A stretch of DNA of 64,000 nt, taken from the NCBI GenBank assembly GCA_913776245.1, contig CAJYLO010000017.1, forward strand, positions 147,184 through 211,183. The letters run 5' to 3'. How positions within the stretch are numbered: position 1 is the stretch's first letter; each line of letters opens with the position of its first letter. The notes below the pieces were generated by a model. The model worked only from the letters and a program-made list of their open reading frames with translations. It did no database searches and was not told the DNA's origin. The DNA is from an uncultured Chryseobacterium sp. (GTDB lineage Bacteria > Bacteroidota > Bacteroidia > Flavobacteriales > Weeksellaceae). Positions 53,472 to 61,813 of this stretch are shown here, in pieces. A program made the position numbers and the translations under genes.

Positions 53472-53535
53472 CTTCGACTCCGCGCCGTGTGAGAATCTTT
53501 TAAATTCAGCGGTCTCACACGAAGCGGCGTCGAAG
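53472..53535. repeat. 23-bp-arm inverted repeat
   Basis: CTTCGAC..CCGC..CGTGTGAGA (53472-53494) faces TCTCACACG..GCGG..GTCGAAG (53513-53535). A long GC-rich hairpin between converging genes: REP-like and possibly a terminator. Confidence 0.7.
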
Positions 53536-53553
53536 ACTTTAAAATTAAGGTTT

Positions 53554-54159
53554 TTATGCTAAAATAGTGATTCCTTTCTCAGCCAAATCATAAATCGCGT
53601 TTCTGGCGCTGTCCGGTTTTACATTCACGGCTTTTGTTCCGTTGAAGTGAAGACAGGTTACAAAGCCGGCATTGAAAGCATCAATCGCGGTGAATTTCAC
53701 ACAATAATCCAAAGCCAGCCCAACAATCTCAACCAATTGAATATCGTGGTATTTCAGAAAATCTTCCAATCCGGTTTTCATAAAATGGTTGTTGTCCTGA
53801 AAGCCGCTGTAGCTGTCAATCTCCACATTTTTTCCTTTTTGGATGATGTGTGTGACTTTATTACGATTCAGATCTTTATGAAACTCTGCCCCAAACGTTC
53901 CCTGAATACAATGGTCCGGCCACATAAATTGCGGGACACCATTGAGAGAAATCGTTTCGCCAACATTTTTTCCGTTATTGGAAGCAAAACTTTTATGATT
54001 GGCCGGATGCCAGTCCTGCGTTAAAACAATCTGGTCATAATCGTTTTCTTCCATCAGGAGATTGATGTAAGGAATGATGCTGTTAGCTTCCGGAACGGCT
54101 AGTGCGCCGCCTTCGCAAAAATCGTTCTGAACATCAACTATTATAAGCGCTTTTTTCAT
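53554..54159 (-). CDS. pncA: Nicotinamidase
   Basis: Isochorismatase-fold amidase of 201 aa that turns nicotinamide into nicotinate for NAD salvage. Asp9 in IIVDVQNDFCEGGALAVP, metal ligands in LTQDWHPANHKSFA, QGTFGAEFH, and nucleophile Cys in LALDYCVKFTAIDA match PncA. Full length. Reverse gene, 110 bases from the PruA gene. Confidence 0.93.
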   Translation of the reverse strand: MKKALIIVDVQNDFCEGGALAVPEANSIIPYINLLMEENDYDQIVLTQDWHPANHKSFASNNGKNVGETISLNGVPQFMWPDHCIQGTFGAEFHKDLNRNKVTHIIQKGKNVEIDSYSGFQDNNHFMKTGLEDFLKYHDIQLVEIVGLALDYCVKFTAIDAFNAGFVTCLHFNGTKAVNVKPDSARNAIYDLAEKGITILA

Positions 54160-54182
54160 TTTTTTAATTTAATTATAAAAGG

Positions 54183-54251
54183 AAATTGTCATTCTGAAAG
54201 AATCCTGCCAATTATAAAATTAACATTTAGATTCTTACGGAATGACAATTT
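54183..54251. repeat. Inverted repeat between pncA and pruA
   Basis: AAATTGTCATTC (54183-54194) pairs with GAATGACAATTT (54240-54251), with inner AAGAATC/GATTCTT also matching. A dispersed intergenic repeat or terminator. Confidence 0.65.
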
Positions 54252-54269
54252 GGCTTATTTACGATAAAA

Positions 54270-55895
54270 TTATCCTAAATAAGGATATTTATAATCTTTT
54301 GGAGAGACAAAAGTTTCCTTGATGCTTCTTACAGAAACCCAACGCAAAAGATTCATTTTAGAACCTGCTTTATCATTCGTTCCGGATGCTCTGGAACCGC
54401 CGAAAGGCTGCTGACCGACCACTGCGCCGGTTGGCTTATCATTGATATAAAAGTTTCCTGAAGCGTTTTCCAAAGCTTTGTAAGCCTCTTCGATGGCATA
54501 TCTGTCCTGTGCGAAAATAGAACCAGTCAGAGAATATTGAGTTGAAGTATCAACCAATTTCAGCGTGTCGTTCCAGTTTTCATCTTCATAGATATAAACC
54601 GTAAGGATTGGCCCGAAGATCTCCTCAACAATACTTTCGTAATAAGGATTTATTGTCTCGATAACTGTCGGATGAACGAACCAGCCTTTTGAATCGTCGT
54701 ATTTACCACCGATGATAACGTTAGCATCACTGGCAGCATTCGCTCTGTCGATATAACCTTTACATTTCTCGAAAGAATTTTTATCGATAACCGCATTCAC
54801 AAAGTTTGAAGGGTCTTCCGGAGAACCGATTTTGATGGTTTTGATCTGAGCTTCCATCACCGCTTTTATATCACTCCAAAGTGATTTTGGAATATAAGCT
54901 CTGGATGCCGCAGAACATTTTTGTCCCTGATACTCGAAAGCACCTCTTACCAAACCTGTTGCAACTGCCTCAACATTAGCAGAAGGGTGAACCATTACAA
55001 AGTCTTTTCCACCAGTTTCTCCAACGATTCTCGGGTAAGATTTGTAGTTATGGATATTGTCGCCAATCATTTTCCACATACCCTGAAAGACTTTTGTAGA
55101 ACCTGTGAAATGAAGACCTGCAAAATCCGGATGAGCCATTACTTTCTCAGCAGTTTCTTTTCCGTCAGTAAAAATCATGTTGATAACACCGTCAGGAAGT
55201 CCGGCTTCTTTCAGGACATCCATAATCACTTTTGCAGAATAAACCTGCTTATCGGACGGTTTCCAAACCACCACATTTCCCATCAGCGCCATACAAGTCG
55301 GCAGATTTCCGGAGATAGCCGTGAAGTTGAAAGGCGTAACCGCAAAGCAGAAACCTTCCAGTGGCCTGTATTCCACACGGTTCCAGATGCCTTTGTCAGA
55401 CACAGGCTGTTCCGCATACATCTCGGTCATAAACTCAACATTGAAACGCAGGAAATCTATGAATTCACAAGCAGCATCAATTTCGGTCTGATGAACATTT
55501 TTGGATTGCCCGATCATCGTTGCTGCATTGATGGTATCCCTGTATGGCCCGGCTAGTAATTCCGCAGCTTTTAAGAAAATAGATGCTCTGTGTTCCCATC
55601 CTAATGCGTTCCACTTCGCTTTTGCAGCAAGAGCAGCTTCAATAGCCTGATCCACGTGAGACATATCGCCCTCATAATAGAAACCGAAGTCATGTTGATG
55701 ATCCTGAGGTGAGCTTAGCTTTATTTTTCTGTCTGTTTTTACTTCTTTTCCACCGATGATCATTGGGATTTCGGCTTTTTCTTTCCACATTTTTTTATAA
55801 GTGGCAATCAGGCTTTTAACCTCATCAGAACCCGGGATGTAGGATTTTACAGGTTCATTGATAACGGCAGGAACCTTAGAAATGGCTTTAGACAT
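54270..55895 (-). CDS. pruA: L-glutamate gamma-semialdehyde dehydrogenase (P5C dehydrogenase)
   Basis: NAD-dependent ALDH of 541 aa that completes proline catabolism to glutamate. Motifs: FCFAVTPFNFTAISGNLPTC, HFTGSTKVFQGMWK, GETGGKDFVMVHPSA with the catalytic Glu, GQKCSAASRAYIP with the nucleophile Cys, EEIFGPILTVYIY and PFGGSRASGTNDKAG. Length and N-terminus match the stand-alone PruA type 1 enzymes. It pairs functionally with the proline dehydrogenase at 51201. Confidence 0.95.
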   Translation of the reverse strand: MSKAISKVPAVINEPVKSYIPGSDEVKSLIATYKKMWKEKAEIPMIIGGKEVKTDRKIKLSSPQDHQHDFGFYYEGDMSHVDQAIEAALAAKAKWNALGWEHRASIFLKAAELLAGPYRDTINAATMIGQSKNVHQTEIDAACEFIDFLRFNVEFMTEMYAEQPVSDKGIWNRVEYRPLEGFCFAVTPFNFTAISGNLPTCMALMGNVVVWKPSDKQVYSAKVIMDVLKEAGLPDGVINMIFTDGKETAEKVMAHPDFAGLHFTGSTKVFQGMWKMIGDNIHNYKSYPRIVGETGGKDFVMVHPSANVEAVATGLVRGAFEYQGQKCSAASRAYIPKSLWSDIKAVMEAQIKTIKIGSPEDPSNFVNAVIDKNSFEKCKGYIDRANAASDANVIIGGKYDDSKGWFVHPTVIETINPYYESIVEEIFGPILTVYIYEDENWNDTLKLVDTSTQYSLTGSIFAQDRYAIEEAYKALENASGNFYINDKPTGAVVGQQPFGGSRASGTNDKAGSKMNLLRWVSVRSIKETFVSPKDYKYPYLG

Positions 55896-56320
55896 AAATT
55901 GAAATTTTTAATTTTTACAAATTTACGATAAGCATTTTAATTAATATGATCTTCTAATATTTATTTGCAGGCAAAATTTTAATACCGGATAGTGTGATCT
56001 GCTGGTCAGAAAATGTCCGAAAATAATTTTCTACTGCTATCATTTTAACAGAATACAGGGCATCAATTTATAAATAAAAGAGAAAAACTATAATGAAAAA
56101 GATTTTATGTCCGGCATGCGATTTTCTCATGAAAAAAGATGTTGATGGATGATTTATAGATTGTTAGGAGTATTTGATGAATATCGAAATTAAAGAATCT
56201 TTCCTGATTATGGTCATACTGTTATTGAGCAGCCTGCTGGATAGTTTTAATTTAGTTGCCGGTAATATTACTTGTTTCCAAATTAGATCTGAAACAATCA
56301 TTAAAATAAAATTATACAGC
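55896..56320. other. Intergenic stretch between pruA and the T9SS protein gene
   Basis: Divergent promoter region with AT-rich DNA. Only tiny frames are present, e.g. ATG 56094 giving MKKILCPACDFLMKKDVDG; none is supportable. An in-frame extension of the next gene to 56174 has no signal peptide logic and is left out. Confidence 0.5.
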
Positions 56321-57778
56321 ATGAGAAAAATCAACTATTTCATTATCCTATTAAGCGGTCTGGTAAGTGCACAGACAACCTTTACATTAGTAAAAGATAT
56401 CTATACCGGTGCCGTGGGATCCGTACCCTCGAACCTGACCGTATATAACGGAAAGCTTTATTTTTCAGCCAATTCATTAGTAAACGGAACTTCAATAGGT
56501 AATGAGCTATGGGAAAGTGACGGGACTGAAATTGGAACCAAGCTTGTAGCAGATATTATTCCCGGCAGCTCTTCATCATCGCTCAGCGGATTATATGTTT
56601 TCAATAATAAGATCTATTTCAGCGGTTCTAACTTTATTAACGGATCAGTAGTTACGGGGCTGGTACAGTCATACGATGAGACTAACGGTGTACAGATTGT
56701 ATCTTCCATATCAAAATACAGCACAAACTTTACCCAAGTCGGTAACCGTCTTTATTATAAGTCAACCAATACCTCGGTAACACCAAATACCCAGAGATTA
56801 TTTTATATTGAAGGTAATGCCCAGCCGGCAATTGCAGATGACAACCTGAATGTCAATACCATTGGTTTTGTAGGAGATAAGTTAATTGCCAATGCACAGT
56901 TCGCCAACGCCGCAAGTCCGTTCCTGACACAGCTGTTTGGCTTTGACGGATCCTCATCAAGCCTGATCAAAGCGATAAACCCGACCACATCTTCCTATCC
57001 GCAATATTTTACTTATAGCGCAGCTTTAGGTAAAACATTTTTTAATGCCAACGGAGGTAACGGGGCAGAACCGTGGATGACAGATGGGACTGAAGCCGGA
57101 ACAACGTTAGTAAAGGATATCAACATATCAAGTGCTTCTGCGGGTTCCGGGCCAATCAATTTTACAGAATATCAGGGAAAAGTTTATTTTACTGCGTCAG
57201 ATGGCTTAACAAGCGGATCAGAACTTTGGGTAACAGATGGTACAGACCAGGGGACTAAAATGCTTAAGGATATAGTTCCTGGAACCACAGGTTCTTTCCC
57301 GGAAAAATTAACGGTATATAAGGATAAATTATATTTCTTTGCCACCAATGCATCCAACGTGAAATATTTTTGGGAGACTGACGGTACTGATGCCGGGACC
57401 AAAGCATTGGCGCCTGTAGCATCACCATCAGGGCTTATCGTTTATAATGACAAATTGTATTTATCCGGCAGAATCAGCAATACGGACACGATCGGAGCAG
57501 AACTTTACCAGGTTATCCTGCCTACAGAAACCCTTGCGGTGCCGGAATCTGCGGAAAAGGCTGTGATATATCCGAATCCCACAACGGGAAATGTGTTTGT
57601 TTCAAACATAGAAGAAGGAAACTTTGAGGTATATGAGCTATCCGGAAAGCTTGTTCAGGGCGGTACATTTTCCAGTCACAGGATTATGATGACTTCTCCC
57701 AAAGGCACCTACATCCTTAAAGTGAGCTCTGCCAAGCAAAAAAATAACAGCCTGAGCACAAAAATTATTATACAGTAA
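56321..57778 (+). CDS. T9SS-secreted protein with ELWxTDGTxxGT repeats
   Basis: A 485-aa exported protein. Signal peptide MRKINYFIILLSGLVSAQ; then a beta-propeller-like body with repeats LWESDGTEIGTKLVADI, PWMTDGTEAGTTLVKDI, LWVTDGTDQGTKMLKDI and FWETDGTDAGTKA, each followed by a Y-x-x-K-L-Y-F strand. The last 75 residues are a type A sorting domain (VIYPNPTTGNVFVSN, KGTYILKVSS, KIIIQ end), so it is exported by the type IX system and displayed or released. Role unknown. ATG 56321 is chosen for the signal peptide. Confidence 0.88.
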   Translation: MRKINYFIILLSGLVSAQTTFTLVKDIYTGAVGSVPSNLTVYNGKLYFSANSLVNGTSIGNELWESDGTEIGTKLVADIIPGSSSSSLSGLYVFNNKIYFSGSNFINGSVVTGLVQSYDETNGVQIVSSISKYSTNFTQVGNRLYYKSTNTSVTPNTQRLFYIEGNAQPAIADDNLNVNTIGFVGDKLIANAQFANAASPFLTQLFGFDGSSSSLIKAINPTTSSYPQYFTYSAALGKTFFNANGGNGAEPWMTDGTEAGTTLVKDINISSASAGSGPINFTEYQGKVYFTASDGLTSGSELWVTDGTDQGTKMLKDIVPGTTGSFPEKLTVYKDKLYFFATNASNVKYFWETDGTDAGTKALAPVASPSGLIVYNDKLYLSGRISNTDTIGAELYQVILPTETLAVPESAEKAVIYPNPTTGNVFVSNIEEGNFEVYELSGKLVQGGTFSSHRIMMTSPKGTYILKVSSAKQKNNSLSTKIIIQ

Positions 57779-57815
57779 ATTAGTGTCATCTGGTCATTAA
57801 ATAACAGTACAAAGA

Positions 57816-57849
57816 AAAACAAGAGAGTCATTATAGACTCTCTTGTTTT
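57816..57849. terminator. Terminator after the T9SS protein gene
   Basis: AAAACAAGAGAGTC, loop ATTATA, GACTCTCTTGTTTT: 14-bp stem with A and T runs, usable from both directions. Confidence 0.9.
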
Positions 57850-57898
57850 GAACAGATGAAAAATTAGCTCTATTGTTTATATTTTAAAATTAACCAAA

Positions 57899-59047
57899 TT
57901 ATTTAACAGGAAACTCGGGTCTTCTCATCTTATATTTTGTTCCGTTAAGGGATTCTAAAAATGAAATCAGTGCAGATTTTTCTTCCTTAGTCAGTTTCAG
58001 TGGTTGCAGAAGAGAATCGGTTACGGGATAAAGAGGGTCTTTCCGTTTCTGTTCCGGTTTTGGATCTATCATATGCATACCGCTGTTATAAATATTTATA
58101 ATCCCTTCAAGATCGTCAAACAATCCATTGTGCATCCAGGGTCTTGTAAGGTTCAGATCTCTTAGCTGAGGTGTTCTGAATTTGCCGACATCATCAGGTT
58201 TTTTGGTAACATTATAAAGTCCAAGATCCTCATATTCTCTTTTGTAGTAAGTAAGCCCGATGTTGTGAAAGGATTCGTCTGTCAGGTTTTGTCCATTATG
58301 ACAATTCATGCACCGTGCCTTTGTACGGAAAATATGCATACCGTAAATTTCTTTATCCGATAAGGCATTATACTTTCCGTCCAGAAACTGGTCAAATCTG
58401 CTTGGCTGGCTCTTAATGGTTTTCTGAAATTCTGCCAATGCTTTTACGATTCTTTCATAAGTCACTTTATCATCGCCATAAGCGTCTTTAAAGAATATAC
58501 TGTAATTTTTTATTTTCTGAATTTTCTTTGGAAGTTTTCTGATATCCATCGCCATTTCGTGATGGGCTCCAAGCGGACCGGAAGCTTGCTCTTCCAGAGT
58601 TGTTGCACGGCCATCCCAGAAGAAAGATTTTCTGCTGGCGATATTGAAGAGCGAAATCGTGTTTCTGCTACCCGTAAGATGGTCATTACCCAGTGCAACA
58701 CGCCTTTTATCTGTCCATCCCATTTCCGGATCGTGGCAGGAGCTGCAGGAAATCTGATTGGATTTGGAAAGTTTCGGATCAAAGAACAACATTTTTCCGA
58801 GAATGACTTCCGGCCGTTCCTGCTCCCGGAAATAGAGACTATCTCTTTTAACAGAAGAAAATTCCGTCCATTTTACACCATAATGTATTGTTGGCTTTGG
58901 CCATTCAGCAATCGCCTTTTTGTAGCTTTCGACAATTTCTCTGATACCAGGGTCGGGATTTTGCATAAGATCTTGCCCTACTTGTGGAGTAAAGCTGAAT
59001 AAAATAAAAGTCAAAATGCCCGAAATTGTAATAAGTAGCTTTTTCAT
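57899..59047 (-). CDS. Di-haem cytochrome-c peroxidase family protein
   Basis: A 382-aa periplasmic protein of the CcpA/MauG family. Signal peptide MKKLLITISGILTFILFSF; two haem-binding sites, CSSCHDPEMGWTDKR near 100 and CMNCHNGQNLTDESFH near 240. FDPKLSKSNQISCSSCH and FRTPQLRDLNLTRPWMHNG are family marks. It may reduce peroxide or modify a partner. It lies last in a reverse operon with the DUF6850 barrel (2-base spacing), the DUF4876 lipoprotein and a TonB receptor. Confidence 0.92.
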   Translation of the reverse strand: MKKLLITISGILTFILFSFTPQVGQDLMQNPDPGIREIVESYKKAIAEWPKPTIHYGVKWTEFSSVKRDSLYFREQERPEVILGKMLFFDPKLSKSNQISCSSCHDPEMGWTDKRRVALGNDHLTGSRNTISLFNIASRKSFFWDGRATTLEEQASGPLGAHHEMAMDIRKLPKKIQKIKNYSIFFKDAYGDDKVTYERIVKALAEFQKTIKSQPSRFDQFLDGKYNALSDKEIYGMHIFRTKARCMNCHNGQNLTDESFHNIGLTYYKREYEDLGLYNVTKKPDDVGKFRTPQLRDLNLTRPWMHNGLFDDLEGIINIYNSGMHMIDPKPEQKRKDPLYPVTDSLLQPLKLTKEEKSALISFLESLNGTKYKMRRPEFPVK

Positions 59048-59049
59048 CT

Positions 59050-60567
59050 TTAAAATGTAATACCCAGGCTAAACACGCCAAAATTATTACTCTGTTGTTT
59101 AATTATACTTGTTATCCACTGTCCGCTTACAAAAAGTGGCGGAAGCTTTGCCATTTTAAAATCATAGCGTATTGTAGCGCCAGTGGTCTCAGTATTACTG
59201 GTTAAGATCGTGAAGTCATCAGAAATCCACTCCAGATTAGCGGCACTTACATTAGAGTCTAATGCATTAATGGCGTTATTGATTTTTCTGTAACTGTAAA
59301 TAGGTCGTAAAGTCAGAACCCGGTTTTTGTTGATTTCCAGCTTTATATCCATCTCCAGCCCGATAGTATACGCATCGTATTTTTGCCCGGAGAATGGATA
59401 AAGCCTCCGTTCTGTAACTTCCTGATATGAGAAGAAAGGTACTGCTGTAAAAATGTATTTTTCCTTTGTCAGTTGATACAAGGCTCGGACATTTGTTGTA
59501 TATTCTTCTTTTTTATAGGCTTTTCTTTTGAAGATCTGTTCCATCCTGTCCGAATTGCTGGTATAACCATATTCTTCTCCCGTTCTGATTTTGGAATTAT
59601 AGTTAATGATAAAACCGATCCGATTATTTTTTAAAGAAATAAATTTTCCAGCTTCTAGCAGATAGGCCTTATTTTCTAAATCGCTGCAATCATAATAACG
59701 GTTTCCATTTTTAGGGTAAATACTTTTTATATTATTTGAATTTGAAAGCATTCCTGTAATGTAAAAATCTTTTCCGTCTTTATTTGAGATCTGTGCACCA
59801 GCTCTGTAACCGAATTCCTCATACTGCGTCGTAAGGCTGTTATGAAAAAGATAATTAGTGTATCCAAATCCTACAGACTGATAAACAATAGGGTAACTGA
59901 CCTCATTCACAAGGCTCACGCTGCTGTTCTGAGTATATTTATTAAACTCCCCAAATACACCTATTTTATATGATTTATAGATCTTGTAGCTGATTCCGGC
60001 AGAGAGTATGAGGTCAGAGCTTGTATTTCTTACCCGCGGATCTCGTGACCTGTAAGCCAGTTCTGCATCATAACTCCCGGAAAGCCCAAAAGAAAAACGA
60101 TTGATCGTCTTTGCAAATCCTCCTGAAAAATGATAATCTTCCAGCTTTAAATCACCTCCTACCGAGTCTGATGTAACATATGGCGCAATTCTTTCGAAAT
60201 CAAGATTCTCGTTGTAGCGGGCACGTTTCCTGGTCATATTGCTGTAACTGGCATCTCCCCATACAACATTGCCGGACTTCAGTTTGTTGAATGAGCGCGT
60301 CCTAATGCGTAATCCACTGTCTCCGGAACCCATCTGCCGAAGATAGATTTTTTGATTATCAGACACATAATCTGTACTGAACTCTGAGATAGAATAAGCA
60401 CTATAACCCGGCATAGTCGCCGGATTATAGTAAAAATTTGTGGTTTGTATCCTTTCTTCATTGTATTGATTATATGATTTTGGAAATAGCGACAAGCTAT
60501 CCTGACCTGAGACAGATATAAAACCGATATAAAAAGAAAGAAAAAAGAAAAGAACGGATCTGTTCAT
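59050..60567 (-). CDS. DUF6850 outer-membrane beta-barrel protein
   Basis: A 505-aa protein with signal peptide MNRSVLFFFLSFYIGFISVSG and a long run of amphipathic strands ending in FGVFSLGITF, whose aromatic last residue fits an outer-membrane barrel. Family DUF6850 is always found, to my knowledge, with DUF4876 and TonB receptor genes. Likely a pore or an assembly partner for the receptor system. Function unknown. Spacing to the peroxidase is two bases. Confidence 0.82.
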   Translation of the reverse strand: MNRSVLFFFLSFYIGFISVSGQDSLSLFPKSYNQYNEERIQTTNFYYNPATMPGYSAYSISEFSTDYVSDNQKIYLRQMGSGDSGLRIRTRSFNKLKSGNVVWGDASYSNMTRKRARYNENLDFERIAPYVTSDSVGGDLKLEDYHFSGGFAKTINRFSFGLSGSYDAELAYRSRDPRVRNTSSDLILSAGISYKIYKSYKIGVFGEFNKYTQNSSVSLVNEVSYPIVYQSVGFGYTNYLFHNSLTTQYEEFGYRAGAQISNKDGKDFYITGMLSNSNNIKSIYPKNGNRYYDCSDLENKAYLLEAGKFISLKNNRIGFIINYNSKIRTGEEYGYTSNSDRMEQIFKRKAYKKEEYTTNVRALYQLTKEKYIFTAVPFFSYQEVTERRLYPFSGQKYDAYTIGLEMDIKLEINKNRVLTLRPIYSYRKINNAINALDSNVSAANLEWISDDFTILTSNTETTGATIRYDFKMAKLPPLFVSGQWITSIIKQQSNNFGVFSLGITF

Positions 60568-60591
60568 TATCGAAATGATTATTCCAGTATG

Positions 60592-61800
60592 TTATTTGAC
60601 AATACCATTTTTCAGGCTCGGTTCAGAATTACGGACAAAATCTGAAGTGGAATTGTTCGTGTCTTTATAAAGATTTTTACCGTTTGACATCAGTCCCAGA
60701 ATTTTTCTTCTAACAGTTTTTCCGTTATAACCTGGCGATGCACTAGTCCAGCCGGCATCTATGGACGGAGCTGTAAGAATCTGAAGGAATTCATTCTCGC
60801 GGCTTGTGTTTATTGCATCTATGATCCAGGTATTCGGGATCTTATAAACACTTTTATTTGTAACACCTCCCGCTGAATTGGTGTAAGAATAATCATATTT
60901 ATTTTCTGAAAGGAATGCGTCTGCCGTCTTACCTTCAGGAAGCCTGGCCAGAGCATAACCCTGCTGACTGGTGGTGTAAAGAAAGATCATATTGTAGGTC
61001 ATCTGGGTGTAAACAATGTTCATGTTTGGCACACTCGGATTATCAACTTGGCCTAAGCTTGGATTGGTAGAAGGAAATTCGAAATCCGCTTTTGTAAGAT
61101 CAAACCCGTTAGAAGCTGTATGATTAATTGCATTATCAGCAATAACAATAAAGCTTCCCGGCTGCACAGGATGCTCTTTTCCTGTTCCCGGAACAATCAT
61201 TAAGGCACTGATCGGGAATGCCTGATCTACAATGGAAGGTGTCACCGTTCTGGCAACTGTAGTGAAGAATTCTGATGTAGCGACCATCAGTCGGTCAGCA
61301 TATAGGACTTCATTGGTATTATTGGTAATTTTGAAATAGCGTGAATTGTTATAGTTTTTTCCATCGTTCGTTTTTACGCCTGCAAAAAATACTTCTTCTA
61401 TGATGAAATCTTTGTTGAATTGTTTGATAATTAAAGGTAAAGACAGATTGGCCGCACCTGTATTGATATCTTTTTGAGCAGTTGCACCAACCTGTACTTC
61501 TTCGTTATCTTTTGTGATCACTGTTCCGTTTGCCGTGATCTTGTAAGAACCATAAGGTAACTCCAAAGTATATGCGCTTGCATTTTCCAGTATTTTTTTT
61601 GTGATGGCTCCGGAATTGGTTTCAAGAATCTCCAATTCTATTGTTTTATAGGTTGCAATATTATCTCCTGTCAGCGTTACTGTAAGTGTGCTTTTCTGAG
61701 AGACTTCTGTACCGAAATCATCGTCATCAGAACAGGATACAATTGCAGTTGAAGAGGCTAGGGCGGCTATAAAGCCGATGATTAAAAATCTTTTTTTCAT
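60592..61800 (-). CDS. DUF4876 lipoprotein
   Basis: A 402-aa surface lipoprotein: MKKRFLIIGFIAALASSTAIVSCSDDDD, Cys23 as lipidated residue with an acidic SDDDDF start, which in Bacteroidota favours surface export. An Ig-like domain (30-130, TLTVTLTGDNIATYKTIELE) is followed by the DUF4876 region with YFKITNNTNEVLYADRL, a lamin-tail-like fold, and PGSFIVIADNAINH. Probably the substrate-binding partner of the TonB receptor encoded upstream in the same operon. Confidence 0.85.
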   Translation of the reverse strand: MKKRFLIIGFIAALASSTAIVSCSDDDDFGTEVSQKSTLTVTLTGDNIATYKTIELEILETNSGAITKKILENASAYTLELPYGSYKITANGTVITKDNEEVQVGATAQKDINTGAANLSLPLIIKQFNKDFIIEEVFFAGVKTNDGKNYNNSRYFKITNNTNEVLYADRLMVATSEFFTTVARTVTPSIVDQAFPISALMIVPGTGKEHPVQPGSFIVIADNAINHTASNGFDLTKADFEFPSTNPSLGQVDNPSVPNMNIVYTQMTYNMIFLYTTSQQGYALARLPEGKTADAFLSENKYDYSYTNSAGGVTNKSVYKIPNTWIIDAINTSRENEFLQILTAPSIDAGWTSASPGYNGKTVRRKILGLMSNGKNLYKDTNNSTSDFVRNSEPSLKNGIVK

Positions 61801-61813
61801 AATATATTAAATT

